Origin: an uncultured Aquimarina sp.
Lineage (GTDB): Bacteria; Bacteroidota; Bacteroidia; Flavobacteriales; Flavobacteriaceae
NCBI GenBank assembly: GCA_947498775.1
Contig: CANMLL010000012.1
Coordinates: 1 to 64,000 of the forward strand
Reading direction: 5' to 3'
DNA length: 64,000 bases
Of the stretch, positions 24,532 to 31,561 are shown piece by piece; the first letter of the stretch is position 1; the number at the start of each line of letters is the position of its first letter. The notes beneath the pieces were generated by a model. The model searched no databases. It was not told the DNA's origin and worked only from the letters and a program-made list of their open reading frames with translations. Position numbers and translations under genes: made by a program.

Positions 24532-25431
24532 ATGAGTAAAGACATCGTAGTATTTAAAGACATTCCTGCTTTATTGCAAGGGCTAAAAACCCTTCAACCA
24601 AAGAACAAAAATTTTCATATCCACCGTTTTGAGGATACCCCAGAGACACAAGTAAATGAAACGGCAATTTTTAGAAGCAACACCTATGCATTAATTTTGA
24701 TGCTCGAGGGCGAGGCAGATTATAAAATAGGCTTGCACGAATATCATATGTGCCCAGGGTCACTCTACTTTCTTGGGCCACGTCACTTAAGGCACTACAA
24801 ACGCGACAATAATAATTGGAAGGGATTCGTATGCCTGTTTACAGATGAGTTCACAACAAGCACCAATTTACCTAACCATTTTAATGATTATGCGTTCTAC
24901 AGTCTGCGAGGCAAGCAAAAATTCCAGTTAGAAAATGAAGACCTGAATACATTTAAGAACCAGATAAACCGTCTTTATGAAATGTACGAGGCCAATGAGA
25001 TGGAGAACTGTTGGCATTATCTTCATATCATTTTGAACAATGCCGAAAAACTGCACCGACTTCGTTACGAACAACAGGAAGAAAAACCAGAGGACGAATT
25101 GGTTATAAACTTCAACAGAGTATTGGAACAACATTTTTATGATTTGGTCACCAATAAAGCTGAATCTCTTTACTCGGTTCAAGACTTTGCCGATAAACTA
25201 TTTGTACATCCCAATTACCTAAGTGCAACCTTAAAGAAAAGCACGGGCCTCACCGCTGGGAAACTGATAAAAAATAGAACGGTGTTGGAGGCAAAGTCAA
25301 TGTTGCAGTCCACGGATATGACCATATCCGAAATAGCCTATACATTAAAATTCAACGATACCAGTTACTTTACAAAATTCTTCAAGGGAGCAACAGGTCA
25401 GACCCCTACACAGTTCAAAGAAGTCAAATAA
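24532..25431 (+). CDS. AraC-family regulator, last gene of its operon
   Basis: A 299-residue regulator with an N-terminal cupin-like sensing domain (about 20-160) and a C-terminal HTH_18 domain (about 195-295) containing FVHPNYLSATLKK and the second helix signature FNDTSYFTKFFKG. The gene lies 23 bp after the bestrophin gene in the operon driven by promoter site 3, and itself is followed within 30 bp by promoter site 4. AraC proteins bind direct repeats spaced two helical turns, exactly what the TACCA-N16-TACCA sites offer. I infer it is the activator of this regulon and autoregulated; the AraC at 14273 is the alternative. Confidence 0.88.
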   Translation: MSKDIVVFKDIPALLQGLKTLQPKNKNFHIHRFEDTPETQVNETAIFRSNTYALILMLEGEADYKIGLHEYHMCPGSLYFLGPRHLRHYKRDNNNWKGFVCLFTDEFTTSTNLPNHFNDYAFYSLRGKQKFQLENEDLNTFKNQINRLYEMYEANEMENCWHYLHIILNNAEKLHRLRYEQQEEKPEDELVINFNRVLEQHFYDLVTNKAESLYSVQDFADKLFVHPNYLSATLKKSTGLTAGKLIKNRTVLEAKSMLQSTDMTISEIAYTLKFNDTSYFTKFFKGATGQTPTQFKEVK

Positions 25432-25460
25432 CCCATACATCGCGGTTGTTATAAGAATAC

Positions 25461-25516
25461 TACCCGTATCACTTTGTTTTCTACCAGACCAAAGCAGGTT
25501 GTCGCCCGTATCTTTG
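25461..25516 (+). promoter_or_regulatory. 21/27-type operator-promoter, site 4
   Basis: TACCC at 25461 and TACCA at 25482 (21 bp), then a perfect -7 box TATCTTTG at 25509-25516 (27 bp further). Its first ORF is the 26-codon mini-ORF at 25559. Confidence 0.75.
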
Positions 25517-25558
25517 TGGTGTAATTAAAAAGGAAGTATAATTTTAAAACACAACGTT

Positions 25559-25639
25559 ATGACAACGAGATATTTTAGACATTTTCATAGAAGAGTTGAA
25601 GACCCACAGATTTCGGGAAGCCTCAGAAATGAACATTAG
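25559..25639 (+). CDS. Mini-ORF A, 26 aa (tandem pair)
   Basis: A 26-residue peptide, MTTRYFRHFHRRVEDPQ followed by nine residues, starting 43 bp after the -7 box of promoter site 4. It is strongly basic and aromatic at the N-terminus. A near-copy lies 114 bp downstream. The two differ mostly by synonymous changes (for example CAT/CAC, GTT/GTC, CAG/CAA) or conservative ones (Arg/Lys, Asp/Asn), which indicates selection for the peptide. I do not recognise it. Confidence 0.6.
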   Translation: MTTRYFRHFHRRVEDPQISGSLRNEH

Positions 25640-25672
25640 AGAACGGAAGTATAATTTATAAAACATAAAGTA

Positions 25673-25753
25673 ATGACAACGAGATATTTTAGACACTTTC
25701 ATAGAAAAGTCGAAAACCCACAAATTTCAAAAACACTCAATAATGATAATTAA
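25673..25753 (+). CDS. Mini-ORF B, 26 aa (tandem pair)
   Basis: Second member of the tandem, MTTRYFRHFHRKVENPQ plus nine residues, with the same upstream segment (GGAAGTATAATTTA, then an A-rich stretch) that probably contains its ribosome-binding region. It is followed by a strong terminator at 25777, so the pair forms a short dedicated transcript from promoter site 4. Confidence 0.6.
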   Translation: MTTRYFRHFHRKVENPQISKTLNNDN

Positions 25754-25776
25754 GTTTGGTTGTTTTTCATCATTAG

Positions 25777-25806
25777 AAGCCCTCGCCATTTGGCAGGGCT
25801 TTTTTG
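25777..25806 (+). terminator. Rho-independent terminator
   Basis: Arms AAGCCCTCGCC and GGCAGGGCTT (one mismatch) with a short ATTT loop, followed by TTTTTTG. It closes the mini-ORF transcript. Confidence 0.85.
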
Positions 25807-25837
25807 TTTTCCCTATCTGAAGAGAAATATAAAAAAG

Positions 25838-25893
25838 TACCAGAACACATTGAATAACTACCAAGTCCTTTGAGCTATATGACGATACTTTTA
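25838..25893 (+). promoter_or_regulatory. 21/27-type operator-promoter, site 5
   Basis: TACCA at 25838 and 25859 (21 bp), then TACTTTTA at 25886-25893 (27 bp further), 22 bp before the Old Yellow Enzyme ATG. Confidence 0.75.
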
Positions 25894-25914
25894 CAGTCAT
25901 AAAATATATCAAAA

Positions 25915-27024
25915 ATGAAAACAAGTATAGTATTGAACGAGGCCAACTTAGGTCCACATAAACTTAAAAACAGAATGGTAATGCCACCTATGACACGCAG
26001 CAGGGCGACAAAAGACCACGTGCCCACGGCATTAATGACGGAGTATTATGCAGAACGCGCAAGTGCCGGACTTATCATTACCGAAGGTATCGCGATATCG
26101 CCAAACGCCGCAGGATACCCAAGAATGCCGGGAATATATAATGAACCCCAAGCAAACGCTTGGAAAGAAATTACCAAGGCAGTACACCAAAATAAAGGTA
26201 AAATCTTTGCACAGTTGATGCACTCTGGCAGAATTTCCCATAAATTGAATATGCCAGAAGGCTCAGAAATAGTGGCACCTTCACCCATTGCACCTGCAAC
26301 CACAGAGATGTACACCGACCAAAAGGGAAATCAACCCATAGGCGTTCCAAAAGAAATGACCCGACAAGACATTGAACAGGCTATTGAAGAACACGTGCAA
26401 TCGGCCAAAAGAGCAATCGATTCTGGTTTTGATGGTGTAGAACTGCACGCGGCCAATGGCTATTTGCTTGAACAGTTCCTTAATCCACAGGCAAACCATA
26501 GGGATTATGAATACGGTGGTTCCATTGAAAATCGATGTAGGCTTACCCTGGAGATTGCAAAGAAAGTTTCAGAGGCCATAGGAACCGATAAGGTGGGAAT
26601 CCGCCTATCACCGGGAGGTGCTTTGAATGATATGGGTCCGTTTGAAGGTCAACAGGAAACTTTTGAATATTTGGTTGAAGCCTTAAATAAGTTAAGCTTG
26701 GTCTATATCCACTTGGTAGACCACGTGTCAATGGGAGCACCAGAAGTACCTGAAAAATTAAAAGAAGGTATTGTGCATAACTTTAAGGGCAATATCATCT
26801 TCTGTGGTGGCTTTGACCACAAAAAAGCTGAGAACAAAGTACGTGAAGACGATAGGTTTTTTATTGCCTTTGGGCGACCCTTTATTGCCAATCCAGATTT
26901 GCCAAAACGATTTGAAATAAACGCACCATTGAACGAGCCAAAACCTGATTTCTTTTATGCAGGTGGTCGAGAAGGGTACACCGATTATCCAACTTTAGAA
27001 GAGGTGGGAACCGATAAGGCATAA
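25915..27024 (+). CDS. Old Yellow Enzyme family alkene reductase
   Basis: A 369-residue FMN-dependent NAD(P)H oxidoreductase that reduces activated C=C bonds of enones, quinones, maleimides or nitro compounds. Visible are the N-terminal KNRMVMPPMTRSRA, the FMN-contact segment FAQLMHSGRISH near 101, the substrate-binding pair as H-A-A-N in ELHAANGYLLEQFL near 180, YGGSIENR near 203, and the late GRPFIANPDL. The H-x2-N pair is the form of classical OYEs. A single-gene unit between promoter site 5 and a terminator. It fits an electrophile-detoxification regulon. Confidence 0.93.
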   Translation: MKTSIVLNEANLGPHKLKNRMVMPPMTRSRATKDHVPTALMTEYYAERASAGLIITEGIAISPNAAGYPRMPGIYNEPQANAWKEITKAVHQNKGKIFAQLMHSGRISHKLNMPEGSEIVAPSPIAPATTEMYTDQKGNQPIGVPKEMTRQDIEQAIEEHVQSAKRAIDSGFDGVELHAANGYLLEQFLNPQANHRDYEYGGSIENRCRLTLEIAKKVSEAIGTDKVGIRLSPGGALNDMGPFEGQQETFEYLVEALNKLSLVYIHLVDHVSMGAPEVPEKLKEGIVHNFKGNIIFCGGFDHKKAENKVREDDRFFIAFGRPFIANPDLPKRFEINAPLNEPKPDFFYAGGREGYTDYPTLEEVGTDKA

Positions 27025-27055
27025 TCCCATAAACATATACATATTTAGGCATGAA

Positions 27056-27081
27056 GCCAGCATTAAAACGCTGGCTTTTTT
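27056..27081 (+). terminator. Rho-independent terminator
   Basis: Perfect 6-bp stem GCCAGC/GCTGGC (extended by A-T pairs) with an 8-nt loop, followed by TTTTTTA, 31 bp after the OYE stop. Confidence 0.85.
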
Positions 27082-27115
27082 ATGCGATAAAAATTTAGTC
27101 GCTGTTTGTGAAAAA

Positions 27116-27171
27116 TACCATATCACGTTGAAAATCTACCAAGAAAACACAAGTGTGCCATCGTAATTTTG
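27116..27171 (+). promoter_or_regulatory. 21/27-type operator-promoter, site 6
   Basis: TACCA at 27116 and 27137 (21 bp), then TAATTTTG at 27164-27171 (27 bp further). About 90 bp of leader precede the SDR start at 27260. Confidence 0.75.
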
Positions 27172-27259
27172 GTATAACAAAAACAAATGCGAGCCATTGG
27201 CTCTATTATAGGGTTTCAATGAAAAATGGTTTAAAATATAATTTTTAAAAATAAACAAA

Positions 27260-28126
27260 ATGGAATTGAAAGAACAAAAAGTATGGTTCGTTACAGGAGC
27301 CTCAACTGGATTCGGAAAAGAACTTACCAAAGTCGTCTTAGACAACGATGATAAGGTCATCGCAACCTTTAGGAAAGAACAACAAGTAGAAGCCTTCAAT
27401 AAATATTACCCGGGAAATTCCCTGGGAGTTCTGATGGATGTCACCGATACCGAACAAATCAAAAAAGGGGTCGATTACGCTATTGAACAATTTGGCAAAA
27501 TAGATGTCTTGGTAAACAATGCGGGATACGGCTCATTGGGCAGTCTCGAAGAGATTCCTGAAAACGAATTGCGCTATCAATTTGAAGTCAACGTGTTTGG
27601 AGCAGTCAATATTACCAAAGCGATATTGCCACATCTACGCAAGCAAAAATCGGGGAACATCATCAATGTTACCTCTATAGGCGGCTTGGTCGGTTTTCCT
27701 GGGGTAAGTGTTTACAACGGTTCCAAGTTTGCCCTTGAGGGTATTGGCGAGGCACTCGCACAAGAAGTAGCACACTTGGGCATCAAGGTAACCAATGTGG
27801 AACCCGGACCTTTCCGTACAGATTGGGCAGGTCGTTCTGCAAGCTTTGCTGACAGTACCATTGAAGATTATAAAGAATCGGTCGGCCAACGTCTTGAATC
27901 CATCAAAGAACTGGATGGTAACCAAGTGGGCGACCCCAATCGTGCAGCCAAGGCCATCTACAAAATTGCCTATTTGGATAATCCACCGGTACATATCCCT
28001 TTTGGTGCAAGTGCCTATGAGGGTGCACGCGCTAAAATCAATCAGCTAGCCGAAGAAATCAATGCCTTTGAAGATATAGGATTGCCTACGGATTATACGA
28101 ATAAAGAACTGGAGCAATTACAGTAA
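27260..28126 (+). CDS. Short-chain dehydrogenase/reductase
   Basis: A 288-residue classical SDR: cofactor motif TGASTGFG near 13-20, NNAG near 87, catalytic Ser in VTSIGG near 139 and the YxxxK pair in VYNGSKFAL near 152-156. A C-terminal extension compared with FabG-type SDRs (about 250 aa) is shared with its relative at 58112, and both keep FRTDWAG/MRTNWAG after the active site, so the two belong to one subfamily. First gene of a unit that continues with VOC, ABM and a second SDR to 29927. Confidence 0.88.
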   Translation: MELKEQKVWFVTGASTGFGKELTKVVLDNDDKVIATFRKEQQVEAFNKYYPGNSLGVLMDVTDTEQIKKGVDYAIEQFGKIDVLVNNAGYGSLGSLEEIPENELRYQFEVNVFGAVNITKAILPHLRKQKSGNIINVTSIGGLVGFPGVSVYNGSKFALEGIGEALAQEVAHLGIKVTNVEPGPFRTDWAGRSASFADSTIEDYKESVGQRLESIKELDGNQVGDPNRAAKAIYKIAYLDNPPVHIPFGASAYEGARAKINQLAEEINAFEDIGLPTDYTNKELEQLQ

Positions 28127-28243
28127 ATAAAATTCAAATAACAGTTCAATAAGTGCTAGAGACCGTTGGGTTTATGACAGCATTTGGCACAAAGAAACAA
28201 TAATATTAAACATTAAATAATACTAAACATTTAAAATATAATT

Positions 28244-28750
28244 ATGGAAGCAGTAGCAATGAATCATTTAGGTATTACCGTAACGGATATAGATGCCGCC
28301 GTAAAATGGTATAAAGACGTATTAGGATTTGAACACATCATCGGCCCACTAGATTTGATGCCAGATGACTCACACGCCGGTAAGTTAGCCTACGATATTT
28401 TGGGCCCTCGACTCAAGAAAGGTCAGTTTGCACATATGAAAGCGAGCAACGGTGTGGGGCTGGAGATATTTTCATTTGATGATGAGGATGCAGGACAAAA
28501 GGAAGACAATTTTGAATATTGGAAAAACGGCATCTTTCACTTTGCGGTAACACATTCAAACCCATCGGAACTCGCTGCCAAGATTGTGGAAAACGGTGGG
28601 AAGAAAAGAACCGAGGACTGGGAGATATTTCCCGGTTCTGGGCGAATGCTCACCTATACCCAAGACCCTTGGGGCAACATCATAGAAATTTATAATTATT
28701 CCTACGCAGACACTTGGGCCTTTATCCTCGAACAAAGCGAGAGCAACTAA
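28244..28750 (+). CDS. VOC-family protein (glyoxalase/bleomycin resistance type)
   Basis: A 168-residue cytosolic VOC protein. It starts MEAVAMNHLGITVTDID, with the metal-ligand His in NHLGI, followed by WYKDVLGFE. The second module has HFAVTHSNP near 104 and ends with the typical DPWGNIIEIYNY near 143-155, where the Glu is a metal ligand in active family members. It therefore looks like a functional metalloenzyme (lyase, isomerase or extradiol-dioxygenase-like). It follows the SDR after a 117-bp gap without a clear promoter. Confidence 0.85.
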   Translation: MEAVAMNHLGITVTDIDAAVKWYKDVLGFEHIIGPLDLMPDDSHAGKLAYDILGPRLKKGQFAHMKASNGVGLEIFSFDDEDAGQKEDNFEYWKNGIFHFAVTHSNPSELAAKIVENGGKKRTEDWEIFPGSGRMLTYTQDPWGNIIEIYNYSYADTWAFILEQSESN

Positions 28751-28781
28751 AATTCAGTTTAACCATAAAAAGACATAGAAG

Positions 28782-29120
28782 ATGGACACTAAAGATAAAG
28801 TAGCATTGCATATTCACGTGGTAGTCAAACCAGAATATATCGAAGATTTTAAGAAAGCCGCAAACGAAACGGCAGAACACGCTTTGAAAGAGGATGCTTG
28901 CATCCTGATAAACAGTTATCACAACCCTGATAACCCTGGCGAGTTCATTCTGTATGAAGAGTGGTCCGACAAGGAATATCTACTGAGCGATGCGCACCAA
29001 AAATCGGCACACATCACTAATTTCTTTACCGTAACGCAACCGATGATTAAAGAGCCTTTTCAATACGCCGTATATGACGTATTGAAAGAAAACAAGGGCG
29101 CTTTCGCGAAAGCGAACTAA
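28782..29120 (+). CDS. Antibiotic biosynthesis monooxygenase (ABM) domain protein
   Basis: A 112-residue dimeric alpha-beta barrel protein of the YgiN/ABM type. The motif pattern is the usual strand with V-A-L-H-I-H-V-V-V, the helix with F-K-K-A-A-N-E-T, the strand S-Y-H-N-P and F-I-L-Y-E-E-W, then the His of SAHITNF. Relatives oxidise quinols and other aromatic substrates without cofactor. The final codons contain a perfect 16-bp palindrome. Part of the SDR-VOC-ABM-SDR unit. Confidence 0.83.
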   Translation: MDTKDKVALHIHVVVKPEYIEDFKKAANETAEHALKEDACILINSYHNPDNPGEFILYEEWSDKEYLLSDAHQKSAHITNFFTVTQPMIKEPFQYAVYDVLKENKGAFAKAN

Positions 29121-29131
29121 ACCACAGCAGT

Positions 29132-29927
29132 ATGGATTTACAACTAAAGGACAAATTAGCCCTAGTAACGGCCTCTTCAAAAGGTGTCGGGCGTACTATT
29201 GCCGAAAAACTGCTGGAAGAAGGCGCACGTGTGTGTTATCATCAATTCCCATAAGCAAGAAGATTTGGATAAGGTTGTGGAAGAATTGGGCAATCCTGAT
29301 AATCTGGTGAGCATCACGGCAGACCTTTCACATAAAGAAGGCATTGATGATTTAATAGCAAAAGTCAAGAAAATTGGTGACCTCTATCTCTTGGTCAATA
29401 ATGCAGGGAGGTACAGTCATATTGATTTTGAAGATAGTACTGACGAGGATTGGCTCAAACATTTTGAATTCAATATCGTCGGTGGGGTACGTATTACCCG
29501 GGCTTTCTTTCCGGAAATGTTCGAGCGCAATACAGGCAGGGTCATTTATATCTCAAGTGCAGATGCCGTTAGACCTTGGTTCAGGGCATTGCATTACAGT
29601 TCTACCAAAGCTACGCAGTTGAATATCGCAAGAGGACTGTCACAACTCACAAAAGGCACCAATGTTACCGTGAATAGCATACTTATGGGTCCCACGATGA
29701 CGGATGGTGCCAAAGTGTTGTTCGAGAAAGGCGGTCTTACAACGGACGAAAAAATAAAAGAGCAGTTGTTTGACCCAGGTGGTGATTTCAGTTCATCCTT
29801 GGTTCAAAGAATGTTGTCACCGGAAGAAATTGCAGTTTTAGTACCCGTACTGGCGTCACCGCGCTTTAGTGCAATAAATGGAGCCGCCCTTCGTGCAGAA
29901 GGCGGCCTCGTACAGTCTGTTATATAG
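29132..29927 (+). pseudogene. Short-chain dehydrogenase interrupted by a frameshift
   Basis: The first 35 codons (from ATG 29132) encode a normal SDR N-terminus with TASSKGVG as the cofactor loop, then run out of frame at a (GT)4 tract, 29229-29236. The rest continues one frame over to 29927, with VNNAGR near 29395, the active-site Ser region ISSADA and the YxxxK pair in HYSSTKAT. Adding one GT unit would restore a continuous SDR of about 265 residues. As written no full-length product is made. It could be a recent mutation, slipped-strand variation or a sequence error. Confidence 0.8.
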
Positions 29928-29985
29928 AATTTGGTTGATGGTTAGTAGTGCTATATGACAAGTTGAAATGGAGTTACGGTGACCT

Positions 29986-30018
29986 AAGAAAGGCTGTTTT
30001 TATCAGCCTTTCTTTATT
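29986..30018 (+). terminator. Rho-independent terminator
   Basis: A perfect 11-bp stem, AAGAAAGGCTG with CAGCCTTTCTT, and a T-rich 7-nt loop, followed by TATTTA. It ends the SDR-VOC-ABM-SDR unit. Confidence 0.8.
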
Positions 30019-30030
30019 TAATTGGTTTTT

Positions 30031-30086
30031 TACCAATCGAACTTTAAAAACCACCAGTATCGAGGCTAAGGCCTAGCTTAAATTTG
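30031..30086 (+). promoter_or_regulatory. 21/27-type operator-promoter, site 7
   Basis: TACCA at 30031 and CACCA at 30052 (21 bp), then a perfect -7 box TAAATTTG at 30079-30086 (27 bp further), 37 bp before the ATG at 30124. It drives the RND efflux operon. Confidence 0.75.
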
Positions 30087-30123
30087 CTATGTAATTAATA
30101 AACAAATAGTTAATAGCGATACA

Positions 30124-30327
30124 ATGAAACAGAAAATCAAAAATACAATATTGACCTGGATAGGAGTTTACCCGCTTATTACAATACTGCTTTGGGTATT
30201 CAACAAAAGTTTAAGCGATATAGTACTACCGTTGCGAACCTTGGTACTCACGCTATTTCTGGTACCGTTAATCACCTTATTGGTAATGCCCTTTTTACAA
30301 AAACTTTTTTCTAAATGGCTAAGCTGA
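30124..30327 (+). CDS. Small two-helix membrane protein
   Basis: A 67-residue protein with two hydrophobic helices (about 8-27 and 38-58) joined by a short polar loop. It is the first gene of the RND efflux operon. It is clearly homologous to the protein at 37476-37712 (shared TWxGxYPLITILL and LVPLxTL) and to the C-terminal domain of the ABM fusion at 61390-61935. In the ABM fusion the same two helices anchor a small enzyme domain to the membrane; here they stand alone. Role unknown. Confidence 0.75.
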   Translation: MKQKIKNTILTWIGVYPLITILLWVFNKSLSDIVLPLRTLVLTLFLVPLITLLVMPFLQKLFSKWLS

Positions 30328-30351
30328 TTAAAAATCAATAATTAAAAAAAG

Positions 30352-31557
30352 ATGAAAAACACCAATTCAAGAATCCACTTAAAGGCAATCCTATTAATAG
30401 CTGTTTTAATGCTATTTGTAGGTTGTAAAGAAGAAGAAAAAGAAGAGAACACCACACTAACGGTACAAACTTCACCGCCTATAGAACGGGAAATCGTGCA
30501 ATGGGATGAATTTACGGGCCGTTTTCAGGCTACCGACCGTGTAGAGATAAGAGCACGAGTAAGTGGGTATATAGACCGGGTCAATTTTACAGATGGTCAG
30601 ATGGTCAAAAAGGGAGATGTACTCTTTATCATCGACCAGCGACCTTTTAGAATTGCATTACAACAAGCGCAGGCCAACAGGTCGCAAGCCGAGGCAGAAC
30701 TGCGGCAGGCCGAAGGTAATTTTGAACGTGTAAAAGAACTTCGGGTAACGGGAGCAGTTTCTATAGAAGAATATTCTACACGCGAACAGGCAATGCAAGC
30801 CGCAAGGGCTAGGTTGCAACTATCACAGGCCAGTATCGACGATGCACGGTTAAATTTGAATTTTACCGAGGTCAAAGCACCCATTAGTGGTCGCGTGGGA
30901 AGAGATTTGGTCAATCCTGGCAATCTTATCAATGGAGGCTCGGCCAATGCCACCTTACTGACAACCGTAGTCAGTATCTCGCCCATCCATTTTTACTTTC
31001 AAGGTAGTGAATCAGACTTATTGCGATACACAAGACTCAATCAAGGTGGCTCTCGGAAAAGCTCAAGGGATGAAAGCAATCCCGTAATGGTACGCCTTCA
31101 GGATGAGGAAATATTTGAGCATCCGGGCAAAATGGATTTTGTCAATAATGAAATTGACCAAAGTACGGGTACCATAGAAGGACGTGCAATTCTTGACAAT
31201 GAAGATGGTGTATTGGAACCGGGAATGTTTGGTAGAATGCGCCTTTTGGGAAGCGATAAGCATAGTGCCATTCTCATACCTGACCGCCTCGTGCAGACTA
31301 ACCAGACCGTAAAGTTTGTCTACACTATTGGTAGCGATTCCATAGTCAAGGCCACCAACGTAACCCTTGGCGAATTGTACGCAAAAAAATATAGGATAAT
31401 AGAAAAGGGACTTGCCCCAAATGACTGGCTTGCACTATCGAACCTACAAAGGTTGAGTGCTGATATGAAGGTTACCCCAGAGTCCAAACCTTTGGTTTTT
31501 GAAGGTGACGAACCTAATATCGAAACCAATCCCAACCTTTTAAATACACAAAACTAA
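30352..31557 (+). CDS. RND efflux periplasmic adaptor (membrane fusion protein)
   Basis: A 401-residue HlyD/AcrA-family lipoprotein. The signal peptide ends in a lipobox (LFVGC, Cys near 25). The lipoyl/biotinyl half-motifs (ARVSGYIDRV near 66 and the matching VKAPISGRVG near 170), the coiled-coil hairpin between them (about 100-160) and the beta-barrel domain are in the normal order. It connects the pump at 31562 to the outer-membrane channel at 34770. Encoded 24 bp after the small membrane protein and 4 bp before the pump. Confidence 0.92.
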   Translation: MKNTNSRIHLKAILLIAVLMLFVGCKEEEKEENTTLTVQTSPPIEREIVQWDEFTGRFQATDRVEIRARVSGYIDRVNFTDGQMVKKGDVLFIIDQRPFRIALQQAQANRSQAEAELRQAEGNFERVKELRVTGAVSIEEYSTREQAMQAARARLQLSQASIDDARLNLNFTEVKAPISGRVGRDLVNPGNLINGGSANATLLTTVVSISPIHFYFQGSESDLLRYTRLNQGGSRKSSRDESNPVMVRLQDEEIFEHPGKMDFVNNEIDQSTGTIEGRAILDNEDGVLEPGMFGRMRLLGSDKHSAILIPDRLVQTNQTVKFVYTIGSDSIVKATNVTLGELYAKKYRIIEKGLAPNDWLALSNLQRLSADMKVTPESKPLVFEGDEPNIETNPNLLNTQN

Positions 31558-31561
31558 CCCA

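Noticed and set aside
25559..25753. Twin mini-ORFs as a type I toxin-antitoxin pair
   Set aside because: The peptides are basic and aromatic, not hydrophobic membrane toxins, and no antisense promoter is evident.
28170..28200. Possible sigma-54 promoter (TTGGCAC) before the 28244 VOC gene
   Set aside because: The -24 TGGCAC is present, but no TTGC at the required -12 distance; no convincing sigma-54 promoter was found in the window.
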